Shown here piece by piece: positions 1 through 12,200 of a stretch of 64,000 nucleotides of DNA. The notes beneath the pieces are model-generated. The model did no database searches. It was given only the letters and a program-made list of their open reading frames with translations, and was not told where the DNA came from. This stretch comes from Antedon mediterranea (taxonomy: Eukaryota; Echinodermata; Crinoidea; Comatulida; Antedonidae), in contig NC_092670.1 of the NCBI RefSeq assembly GCF_964355755.1, positions 29,063,795 through 29,127,794 of the forward strand, read 5' to 3'. The translations under genes were made by a program, and so were the position numbers. Each line of letters opens with the position of its first letter. Position 1 is the first letter of the stretch.

Positions 1-433
1 ATAATAGGTACAGTCGCCACCAGAAAACATAAATACATTCCTTTCTTAATTCTCTTCTCTTGCAATGTATCTTATTCTCATTTTAAAACTAAATTAAAGT
101 AATATTTGATACCAATGTCCGTTTATATGAACTTTAAAGTTTTATATTTTTATGAAATTTAATGAATTTTAACATTTTTTCTATTTTATTCTACATGTAT
201 GAATTTTATCTTTTTTTAATCTGTTTGAAAATGTTATGAATTGTCTTGTATCTTTAATTTTGAATGTTGTGGCCAAATTTTCTATTTTTTAAATAGAATT
301 AGTAACCTTTAGAAAAACATGAACATTTTGTGTTTTGTGAGATTCTGGTTTTTTTTTTATTCTGTTTATATTTACAGTTTGTTTAAATATCCATAGTTCA
401 TAGTTGTCATTCTCTCTCATTCTCTTTTGATAG
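1..433 (+). other. Intron sequence upstream of the first visible TRRAP exon
   Basis: AT-rich sequence ending in a pyrimidine-rich tract (TCTCTCATTCTCTTTTGATAG) that serves as the acceptor for the first exon. No earlier exon could be supported in these bases. Confidence 0.6.
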
Positions 434-553
434 ACATTTAATTTTTTGACGGCACTTTCAAACCTGTGTCACAATAGTACTAGTCTAAGCCACTGTGTCT
501 GGATTGACATGCTTCCAAAACTTTGGAAGATTCTAAGTGATAAACAGCAGTCT
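434..553 (+). CDS. TRRAP: TRRAP exon a (FAT region)
   Basis: Forty codons, local residues 1-40, in phase 0. The segment around LPKLWKILSDKQQ is a TRRAP hallmark. The acceptor TAG is at 431-433 and the donor GTAAGT starts at 554. The 5' edge is the least certain boundary because the first dozen residues are weakly conserved. Confidence 0.85.
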
Positions 554-3500
554 GTAAGTTATTTTATGCTTTTTGTTACATCAATACCACATAAACTCAT
601 ATATATTTACATATTTTTGACCAAACAAAAGTAGAAACTATTTATACCTAAATGAAAGGGTTGGATGAAGTAATTTATTCTATTATTTTACAGCAACTTT
701 CTCAAGAAATTGGACCATTCCTTTGTAGTGGTAGCCACCATCATCAAAAAGACTGTAACCCTAGTACTATCAATACCATGTTGGAAGCTGTCGCTCAGTG
801 TGTGCCTGCTATATCCATCAGACCATGCGTTCTCAAGGTATAAAGCCTAATATAATAAACAGTAAATAAAGTCTGAATTCCAATTTATGATTAGGTCACT
901 GTTTAATTCTTTTCACAAATCAACCTTAGTCTTTAGGAGGGAAAAAAGACTTTTTAATGATGCACCTACAGTGAATTCTTTAAAAAGCAGTTTTTGGAAT
1001 CTCGACCAAAGCCATGATTTCCAAATGAATTGCAATAATGTGCTTTAATTAATGCTCGCAAATTGTCCAACAATTTTTCTTCACCAGTTTGAGACATCTG
1101 CCATGAAAATAAACAGCTATTATTATGTTTTACCATAAAAAAGTCCCTGAAATTAAGTATTATATAAACATTCTAAAAAATAATGTAAAAAAATGTAAAC
1201 TTGATATTTTCTATTCTTAGTATTTGTCCAAGACTCATAATCTGTGGCATAGATCTGTGTTGATTCTTGAGCAGCAAGCAATTGAGAGTGGCTTCAATAT
1301 GCAGCATAAACCACGCACTGTTAGTGTTGGTAGCGTTTATGATTTCTATGAGCCTGATAACACGGCTAGTTTACAACAGGTTAGTTTTCTTACATATATC
1401 AGTGGTTTCCTTGTGTTGCGTCTATACTGGAAACCAAGCATAAATCACACACTCTTCAGATTAAAGATATTAAATTCGAAACTGGTTGTGCTTATGTTTC
1501 GCAATGCATAGAGGGCCTAATCCGAATTTCCTCAATTTCCATTTGAGCCTAATAAATACCTTTACAATTTGTTTTGAATACCCAATACCAAGGAATGTTT
1601 AATTCCAGCTTTATCAGATACCAATTTTATCATTATTAATATTGATTTGTGCACCACTTTTTACAGGAAACACTTGACTCATTAGCTGGTATATATGAAC
1701 TACTAGAAGAGGAAGATATGTGGGCAGGTTTGTGGCAGAAACGCTGTAAGTTTCCAGATACAGCTACAGGAATTGCCTATGAGCAGCAGGGATTCTTTGA
1801 ACAAGCTCAACAAGCATATGAATCTGTGAGTACTACTTATTTGAGAGTACATCCTGCTTTAGATGTGCTTAGAATAGAACTGTTAGAGTAAAGTTTTTCA
1901 TACACCATGTATTTCTTAAAATGAGGTATTTTCGCCGAGTGATCAAATATTACTATACTAGTGTATATTCACCTTTTGAACAATATAAAACTCTCCTAGC
2001 AAAAATGCCTTCAATTTGATTAATTACTCCAATTAAGACAACTTCTTGGATTTGAAATTTTGAAAAACATACCACCTCAAATTTTATGTTATATAAACAA
2101 ATTTGGACATTGCAATGTATAAATTTAAAAATTAATTTTTAACTTAGATTGTAAAATTTACCTTGACAGTTTTCCTCCACCTCCTTCATTTTTGTGTGTA
2201 TTTTTGTGACAACCTAATTGTAGTAGCTCTCTATTGTACTAACTTTAAAAAAAAGTTTTTTGCTATTATTTTTGTAACAAGTTTTAAATATTTTATCAAC
2301 AGGCCATGTTGAAAGCTCGATCTGATCATAATTCTGGTGCGCCATCACCTTCCGTGTTCCCCGAGTATCGGCTTTGGGAAGAGCACTGGATAAAGTGTTC
2401 AAAAGAACTTGGTCAATGGGATTTGTTGATGGATTATGGTAATTCTAAAGTACAGTCGAACCCACACCTTGTTCTTGAGAGTGCATGGAGAGTGCCTGAC
2501 TGGGGTGCCATGAAAGAGTCCTTAGCCAAGGTAAACATGTTTCTTTAATAATATGTTTTTTGTGATTACAAATAAATCTCTTTAGTTTTAACATCTATTA
2601 TATATATTTTAAATCTAAGGTTGAATTAAGCTGCCCAAGAGAGATGAACTGGAAGGTTAATCTATACCGAGGCTACATTGCTATCTGCCACCCAGATGAA
2701 CGGAACTTGAACCTGATTGAACGTCTAGTTGAGATGTCCAGCAGTCAGGCTATTAAGGAATGGCGACGTCTTCCAAGCTATGTTACACAGGCACATACCC
2801 CTATCCTTCAGGCAGCTCACAGGATCATGGAGCTTCATGAGGCAGCTCAAATTCATCAAGGCCTACAGCCTAGCAATATTGGCCGAAACCAAAGCATACA
2901 TGATATGAAAGCTATTGTTAAAACATGGAGGTAATGTATTAAAAAATATGGCTGTTTTACTTTATCGTTTTGATTTATCTTTTTGCTTTTTTCTCCATTG
3001 AGATCCAGCCACTGATACCCACAGCATTGTCATTTTTTCTGTAATTTGCCTTTGGATTTATATATATACTAGAAATTATACCCGCCCCAGGGCGGGTTTC
3101 AAAATTAGTTTAAAGCCTTCTCAGTACATAACACCTGACGCCAGTATCTCCGTATACGCACCAACCTCCATCCCTTAATAACACCCCACACTCTTTACAG
3201 TGAAGGACAAATTCAAATAAACTTTAGCTTCAAATTGAGAGGGCATACATAGCTGTGATAGGCCTATGGCTTAAGTACGTTGTAAACTGTGTAAGTAAGT
3301 AGGTGTCATATTGGCTGATAATTAAAATATATAATGTTGATACTGCGGTCTCTCGGTCTTCTTTCTCCTCTCACCATCGCAGCCGCAATCAACAAACCTT
3401 ACTTCCTCCCCTGGACAGTTCAAATGTAGGCCTAGTAAGTTTTCATTGTACAATTCAATCATATAAGCCTAGGCTACTTCATTACGCCAGTATTTTCGCT

Positions 3501-6233
3501 CCACCTCCCAACACACCCCAGAGACCGGGTGATGTTTTTAAGACGGTTCCAGTACAAATTATGTTAGCCATCACTCCCAACCCATAATCCCTCAGTGGCA
3601 GTTTTCAAATGTAGTTTTAAACATTCCCAGTTTCGGTCATGGTGATAGGGCTACATCCCCACCCCATGGATATGGGTAAAGTACTTTGCTAAATGTGTAA
3701 ATAAATAGGTGTCATATTGGTTAATGATTAAAATATGTATATCTATATTTCCCCAAACGCCCACCACACCACCCCCCCCCCCCCCCCCCCCCACCCCTCA
3801 CACAAAAACCCCAGGAGTCGGGGGAATTTTTTTTAATGTAGTTTAAAACCTTCCGGGTACAATTGCCATCATTTTGATACCCCATACGTATGGTTACGTG
3901 CAGAAACAGAAATTTTTATAACGAACAAACATCGAAAGTGGGGGTTTTGACCACATTTTGGTCCCTAACTTGGATCCTAGGTGGCGGAGGATGTTGACAT
4001 ATAGCTTAGAACATTCCCGGTACAATTGCGGTCATTTTGATACCCCATATGTAAGATTACGTGCAGTAACAAAAATTTGTATAATGAACAAACAAACAAA
4101 CAGACAAACAGACGTACAAACTCTCTCACTTATAATATAGATATATTTTCTACTGAAAATGTTAAGAGTAACCAAACTGGCCGCATTTTTCGGATAAGAC
4201 AATCAATTAATTGTCTAACCAAAAAGGTCATTTATCTCATATACTGTAATATTTGTGGCAAACAGTACGTCTCGAAAACATAAAACACTCTCCGTATGAG
4301 AATGACACAACACAGATCAGCTATCAAAACATTAAAGCTTGATCAACCTGTAGCCGAACATTTTAATTTAGCTGGTCACTCGATTGCAAATTTCAGAGTT
4401 ATTGTCATAGACCACGATGTCAAATGGAGCAACAAAACTCGACAAGAATTACAACTTAAACCACAAAACTTTTTGGACTTAACATTAGGAACATACTCCC
4501 AGATCGGTAAAATTATTTAATTGACTACCAAAATTTAAGTTTCAATATTAACCACCATTTAAGCTGTTTTTAGTTCCATTCCAAAATTGTTTATATCTCT
4601 ACGAATTAACTTCTTTGTTTTCTACTCTTATTCAGTCTCAACCCACCATTCACCACCCTTGTCTCCCTTTGTTGTATTTCTTTTATTCTTGTCCACCCAG
4701 GCAGCACTTGCCAATTCTTATGCTATGACGTTATCCAAATTCCTTCACTTGCACTGATGAAGGGCTAGTGTTGCCCGAAAGCTCTGCTAATTTTTTTTTT
4801 GTATCTCTATTGAGATCCAGCCACTGATACCCACAGCATTGTCATTTTTTCAATAATTTGCCTTTGGATTTATATAATATATATATATATATTTGAAACG
4901 ATAAAAATGAGGAAATCTGTGAGAATGAGAAAAAGTCGCCCCAACCGAGACTCGAACTCGGACCGCCTGCTTGATATGCAGATGTCCTAACCATTAGACC
5001 ACTGGGGCTTTCATGGTATTGTTCAAACTCGATTGGATAGCCGCCGACTCTTTAACATTCTCGGCGTGGTACGGCGGAACAGCACTAGTCCTCAGTTGTA
5101 CGCACGCGCACCAGAGATCAAATTGATACGCCCTCATCTTTCAGTATTTTTATTCACGAGGCGGGATCTCCGAAGAGATACTTTTATATATATAGAAACA
5201 CATTAGGCAATGAACATTAAATGTTCATTGCCTAATGTGTTTATATATATATATATATAGTATACCTCTAGTATACCTCTAGTCCTCACGTATCATCCTA
5301 TGAATAAGAAGGTTATTAACATTGTTCGCGATAACTTTTCAATTTTGACTGAAGATAAATCCGCTACAAAAGATATTTTTCAAGAACCACCCATGATAGC
5401 TTACAGACGTGATCAAAGCATTAAAGACACTTTAGTTAAATCTAAATTACAAAACAAAGGTAATGAATCAATTGGAACATTCAAATGTAATAGAAATAGA
5501 TGTTCGACATGTAATTACGTTTCATGTTCAAACCAAATAGTAGGACCTTCTGGTAATTATGTGATCACAGATCGTATTACGTGCACCACTAGAAATCTAG
5601 TTTATTGTATTTCGTGTACTAAATGTAATATGCTTTATATTGGTGAAACTAAACGCAGGTTAGGTGATAGGTTTGTAGAACATTTAAGGTCTATTAAACT
5701 AAAGACTCCCGGATTACCTGTAGCCACCCATTTTTGTAATAATGAGCATTCCCTTTCGGATATTACTATTTCTGGTGTTAAAGTATGTAATGGTTCTGAG
5801 ACATCTCGTAGAATTATAGAAGAAAGAATAATTGTAAAGCTTGGCACTCTTGCCCCTACCGGCATAAATGTACAATTTAGATCCTTTAAACATTAATTTT
5901 GCCAGAGACATTCACATATTAACAATTATTTACACTTGAAGCTTTTGTCTTTGTTTTAAATTTCCTGCTTTATAAGCAACCATTCCTGCTTTGTACACCA
6001 TAGCTTTTGGAGGCGTGCCTTTATAACTATGCCTTTTGTTTGTTAACATCTTTGATTGGTTGATTTGTTTTATTATGTAATTTTGTGACTTATATATGTT
6101 ATCCTTTGTTACAATTCTTTTCACCTGATGATGGGCTATGCCCGAAACATGTCGTTAAAATAAATCTATATTGAGGCAGTTTTAACTTATTTGATCTTGA
6201 TTTTTTTCTATATCCTGCCTATGCAGCTCTTTG

Positions 6234-6273
<40 letters not shown>

Positions 6274-9200
6274 AAAGGCTAGTGTTGCCCGAAAGCTCTG
6301 CTAACTTTTCTGGCTGTTTACTTTATCGTTTTGATTTAGCTTTTCGCTTTTTATTTTTGTATCTCCATTGAGATCCAGCCACTGATACCCACAGCATTGT
6401 CATTTTTTTCAGTAATTTGCCTTTGGATTTATATATATTCATGGTATTGTTCGAACTCGATTGGATAGCGACTCTTTAACATTCTATATATATAAACACA
6501 ACAGGCAAAGAACATTAATTCTAAACCGCCCGGTGATATACTGAAATTTAATTAATTAATTTGAAACGATAAAGATGAGGAAGTCTGTGAGAATGAGAAA
6601 AAATCGCCCCAACCGAGACTCTACTCGGACCATCTGCTTGATATGCAGTTGCCCTAACCATTAGACCACTGGGGCTTTCATGGTATTGTTCAAACTCGAT
6701 TGGATAGCGACTCTTTAACATTCGCGGCGTGGTACGGCGGAACAGCGCTAGTTCTCAGTTGTACGCACGCGCAACAGAGATCAAATTGATACGCCCTCAT
6801 CTTTCAGTATTTTTATTCACGAGGCGGGATCTCCGAAGAGATACTTTTCTATATATAAACACAACAGGCAAAGAACATTAATTCTAAACCGCCCGGTGAT
6901 ATACTGAAATTTAATTAATTAATTAGAAACGATAAAGATGAGGAAATCTGTGAGAATGAGAAAAAGTCGCCCCAACCGAGACTCTAACTCGGACCGTCTG
7001 CTTGATATGCAGTTGCCCTAACCATTAGACCACTTGGGCTTTCATGGTATTGTTCAAACTCGATTGGATAGCGACTCTTTAACATTCTCGGCGTGGTACG
7101 GCGGAACAGCACTAGTCCTCAGTTGTACGCACGCGCAACAGAGATCAAATTGATACGCCCTCATCTTTCAGTATTTTTATTCACGAGGCGGGATTTCCGA
7201 AGAGATACTTTTCTATATATAAACACAACAGGCAAAGAACATTAATTCTAAACTGCCCGGTGATATACTGAAATTGAATTAATTAATTTGAAACGATATA
7301 TATATATATATTATTTGTACAACTTGTAATCAATTCAATCAGTTTATTATCCAGTTCCTTTTGTAAAATAACTGTTACAATACAACATAAATTAAAGAAT
7401 TATTACATTTTTTTTAAAGGAATCGGTTACCAATGGTGTCTGATGATCTATCTCATTGGAGTGATATCTTCATGTGGAGACAACATCACTACCAAGCTAT
7501 TGTGTCCGCGTATGATAATCAGCCTGCTACTGACTCTGTAAGTTGGTCATTATTGTACAATCAATTTGTTCCTATGTGCATACATAACAAATCTTTAAGA
7601 AAACAATTTTTTTAATGCACACTACTTGGTTTGTATATAGAATCATTAATAGTTTATTTTCACCATTATTTTTTGTATAGCAACATACAAGCCATGCTAT
7701 GTTGGGTGTGCATGCATCAGCTCAGTCAATAATTAACTATGGAAAGGTTGCCAGAAAACACTCACTTATTGGCCCAGCCCTCGATTCTCTTAGCAGGTCA
7801 GTATTCTTCTACAATTAAGGCATGGCATCACAAAATCGGCGTAGTGTCGGAAAAAATAATTGTTTTTTAGATTTTTATATATTCGTAATCTATATTTAAT
7901 AAGCTTTAAAATGAGCCGTTGTTTATTAAAATTGGTTTATTATACGAAGAGTTATTAATGAAAACCTACGAGTCACATTCTAGCTCAGGAAATCTTCATT
8001 TGTGAAAATCAACAATGAAGTAGCGACATCGATTAGCTTGGCTTGGGCCTAGCCCTGCCGACAACACTCTCTCTGTCAAAACTCACTATTTTATTCTCAT
8101 TAATGGCAAACTAGTCGAAAATATCACTGTGTGGTACATAATTTAAAATTTTTTTAAATATATGGATAAAAATAACGATTAACTTCCTAATATTCACAAA
8201 ATGTTGAAACGTTCATTTGAGAAACTACGGTGGAAGCCATGCTGTTTCATCGTAAACAAAAGCGTCAGCCAATCAGAGAGCGTAATTTATCTCTTTAGCC
8301 AATCACAGTCAAGGATTCACGAGTTCTTATTAGAAATTCCAGCAACCTAACACGTTAATAAAACCAATTTCCATTGGCTAAATTTAAAAAAATCCCTTTG
8401 GTTAAAAATTGTGGTAGCTGATATATTTTCAAACAGATAGGTGCCAAACATGACATCATTTTGGTAAGCGGTTTGTTTACAAAAGCGCCGTAAAAAAAGT
8501 TGATTTTGAGTGAACAAAAATACAATTTCCTGATGATGATTTTTAATGGAAACGACTTAAATAATTGCAAAATACACATACTTGTGATATTTTTTTTAAG
8601 AAGAGTGTTTGATATGTTAAAGATAAGTGTTTTTAGTATCGTTTTTTATTGAAATTTTAAGATAGATAGGTTAGGCTGTTTTCACATTCTGAACTTCAAG
8701 GCTAAATCTCAAAAGTTCGGGTTGAGAGTCTGCGCCGCTTTTGTGATGCTAGGCCTCAATTATTGAATTGATTGAAATTTTAATTATCTATTGATTTCAT
8801 ACATTATATGTTAATGTTTTATCCATGGTCTAATTTGAGGTGGTATAATTTGGTACCTGTGATCTGAAAGTGTCAATTTGAAACATGAAAAATTCATGCA
8901 TTTTATTCTGCTTGAAATCTGAATTACTTTGAATAAATTATTTAATTTGAACTTCTTTTATCTTTATGAAGGATCCACACAATTCCAAGTGTTCCGATTA
9001 TTGACTGCTTCCAGAAGATTAGACAACAAGTGAAGTGTTACCTGCATATGGCAGGAACCATGGGTAAACAAGAGCTGCAAGAGGGTTTAGAAGTCATTGA
9101 GTCTACCAATCTGAAATACTTCAACAAAGAAATGACTGCAGAGTTCTATGCTCTCAAGGGCATGTTCTTGGCTCAAGTTGGCAGGTAACTACAGCCTTCA

Positions 9201-12200
9201 AAATTGGGATGAAATGACCATGGCAAATCAAACCATCTATTTGTTCAGTAGCACCACATGAATGGTTGCAAGAGCTAGGCATACATACTGTTATTATCTA
9301 TATATAAATTTACGTAAGGGCAAAATTCGGTAAATCGCGCGTTATTTCTAGAATGTTTACTCGATGGTATATAAAGTTGGTTAGAATCTAGGTACTGATT
9401 TTAACCACCTGATGTAACCCTGTTTACTAATTAAATTGAGTTAGATAATTAGTTATTGACAATTAAAACGAATTTAGGTTCAACGATTTGCCCCAAATAG
9501 GGGTGTTTTTCGATCGTGGTATACACTGTCTAATGGATGTCCGTCTTGAAAAATACCCGCAGACAATAATACGAGGATGCTTCGCATTTTCCTATCTCCT
9601 CCTACGATAATTGTTTTTAATGGCTGAAAACCGGTTGAACAGCTCGAGTACAGCATCATAATGTTGAAGACAGGCCGATTTTCTTTAAAAAATAATATTT
9701 TGATAGATTTAATATACGTTTATACAAATGTATTGATTTGCGATGAATGGAATATTCCAAACTCTGTTCCACAAGTGTCTATTCCCTCAGGCGTCGTAAA
9801 GGCAAGTACTGTATACTCATAACAGAAATTCGATCCATTTTTTTTTCAATCTGTGCTGTAGAGGTTGGATATAATTTTTTTTTAAACGGATAATGAGCTA
9901 GCGTTTTCAATCGCCGTATATTATGTACAAATCTTTATTATTGCAGTTAAACCACCCACATCATCATCACCCTTGCCTAACTGGCATGAGTAGCGTTGTT
10001 AAGCCAGTAGAGGATAGGCCTACGGTGCATCACATGCCCTAAACGCAGAACAACTTTGGTGGGTAGGGTAGGAACCAACTTAAGTATGGATTGGCTCTAA
10101 AAACAATTGAAAACCATTAGGCCTACTATTTAAGTTGAGTTAGATAATTTAATATTTATTGACGATTAAATCGGATTTATGATTTTCCCCGAATAGAGGT
10201 GGTTTTCACAAATTGTTTTACATTATATAAACATACACGTCGTAGTGATGTATCGTTACATGTACTGTACTATTTCAATCGAGTAGGACGGTGATAGTTT
10301 CAACAAAGTATTACATCGCAATGTTTTACTGTGTTTAGTGGTATATTATTTGTAAAACATGAAAACAATTAATATTTCGTTACTAAATGGACAAAGAATA
10401 TATTTAAAAATTGTTCCTCTTTGCACCCATCCTCTTCCCCATCCCCTTCCCCATCCCTCAGCCCGAATGTTACATACAAAACACAAATTAAGTTTGTTTA
10501 AATTTGACTTAAACAATTGGTCTCATTTTCTCAAGTTTCTCTTTCGGAAGTAATTCCCAGGGTGCTAATTTTAGTTGAGTACATAAATCACAGTGTCTAT
10601 TTATTCGTTCCTGTAAACGACATGTATTATTGTCCTGCGGTACGTACATTTGAAATCGCCAGTTTTTTAACGCTGAAATTATTATGTATTCGAGAACCAT
10701 CTGTGGGCATGACCTAGATGGTACGCGAGCGAAGCGAGTTGTTATCAATTATGCATATGCCATAATGGCTTTGATAATTATCGTAACATATTTCACTAAA
10801 AAATTAACAAGCTTTGACTGACAAGATTTGATTGGCTGAATCTTCGGTAACTGTTGTGATTGGCTGACGTGGCAATGTCGTTCCACTTCCGTATTTTGAA
10901 CTACCTGTACAGCGACCGTTGCTGCATCAAATCCATTATGATATCTATATATAAATTTACGTAAGGGCAAAATTCGATAAATCGCGGTTTATTTCTAAAA
11001 TTTTTACTCGATGGTATATAAAGTTGGTTCGTACTTTCGGTACTGATTTTAACCACCTGATGTAACCCTGTTTACTAATTAAATTGAGTTAGATAATTAG
11101 TTATTGACGATTAAAACGAATTTAGGTTCAACGATTTGCCCCAAATAGGGGTGTTTTCCGATCGTGGTATACACTGTCTAATGGATGTCCAACTTGAAAA
11201 ATACCCGCACACAATAATACTAGGACGCTTCGCATTTTCCTATCTCCTCCTACGATAATTGTTTTTAATAGCTGAAAACCGGTTGAACTGCCCGAGTACA
11301 GCATCATAATGTTGAAGACAGGCCGATTTTCTTTAAAAAATACTATTTTGATAGATTTAATTTACGTTTTTACAAATGTATTGATTTGCGATGAATGGAA
11401 CATTCCAATCTCTCAGTCTGCCAGTTTGGTTTAACACAAGTAGGTAAATTTATGAGCCCTTGGAGAATAAACTTGCAATACTTTGACAATACAGTACTGC
11501 AAATACCTATTAACCATTTTTGGTCGTCATTTGAATCGAAAATTTCTTACTGTGAATACTGTTAGATGTAAAAAAATATATACAAACATTTCTTACTGTG
11601 AATACTGTTAGATGTAAAAAAATATATACAAATAAACTTTATTACTGTGATTATGGGTAGGCTCTACTGTTAGATATATAAACACGTAATATACAAATAA
11701 ACTTTATTACTGACAGTTGCTTCTCAACGTTTGCAATAATTAATAATTACAAAAAATATAAACGTCGTAGTGGTGTATCGTTACATGTACTTTACTATTT
11801 CAATCGACTATGACAGTGACAGTTTTAACAAAGTATTAAATCGCAAATGTTTTACTATATTTAGTCACCGTTAGTGGTATATTATTTATAGGCCTATAAA
11901 AAATGAAAACAATATTTCGTTACTGACGTGGATAAAGAATATATTTAAAAATTGTTCCTCTTTGTACCTATCCTCTTTCCCATCCCTCAACCCTAATTGG
12001 GTTTCTTTAAATGAATAAACAATTTGGACTCATTTTGTGGTAAGTTTCTCTTTCGGAAGTAATTCCCAGGGTGCTAATTTTGGTTGACTACATAAATCAT
12101 TGTGTCTACTTATTCGTTTCTGTAAACGGTAATGTATTATAGTCCTGCGGTACGTGCATTTAAAATCGCCAGATTTTTTACCCTGAAATTACTGTGTATT

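Larger units (their letters stand above)
5252..6240 (+). mobile_element. Penelope-like element fragment 2 (GIY-YIG endonuclease, hammerhead, 3' tail)
   Basis: A 5'-truncated Penelope-like retroelement. The reverse-transcriptase part is missing. The element keeps the endonuclease reading frame (to 5896), a 3' non-coding part with a hammerhead motif near 6120-6155, and an AT-rich end merging into TA repeats at about 6237-6268. It lies in TRRAP intron 6 in the sense direction. Confidence 0.8.
6490..7300 (-). repeat. Tandem pair of 363-bp tRNA-headed repeat units (copies B and C)
   Basis: Two units with the same order as copy A follow each other; equivalent points (start of the reversed tRNA-like block) are at 6606 and 6969, a 363-bp period. 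Each joint reads AAACACAACAGGCAAAGAAC, then a TAAACCGCCCGG block and TTAATTAATT. A third partial joint ends at about 7297 in TA repeats. Confidence 0.75.

Noticed and set aside
1-40. Possible end of an upstream TRRAP exon at the GGTACAG near base 7
   Set aside because: Only a few bases are available and no TRRAP residues can be matched.
4938-5008. A genuine functional tRNA gene
   Set aside because: Cloverleaf is good, but the AUC anticodon and its place in a repeated unit make a SINE head likelier. Kept as tRNA-like with reduced confidence.
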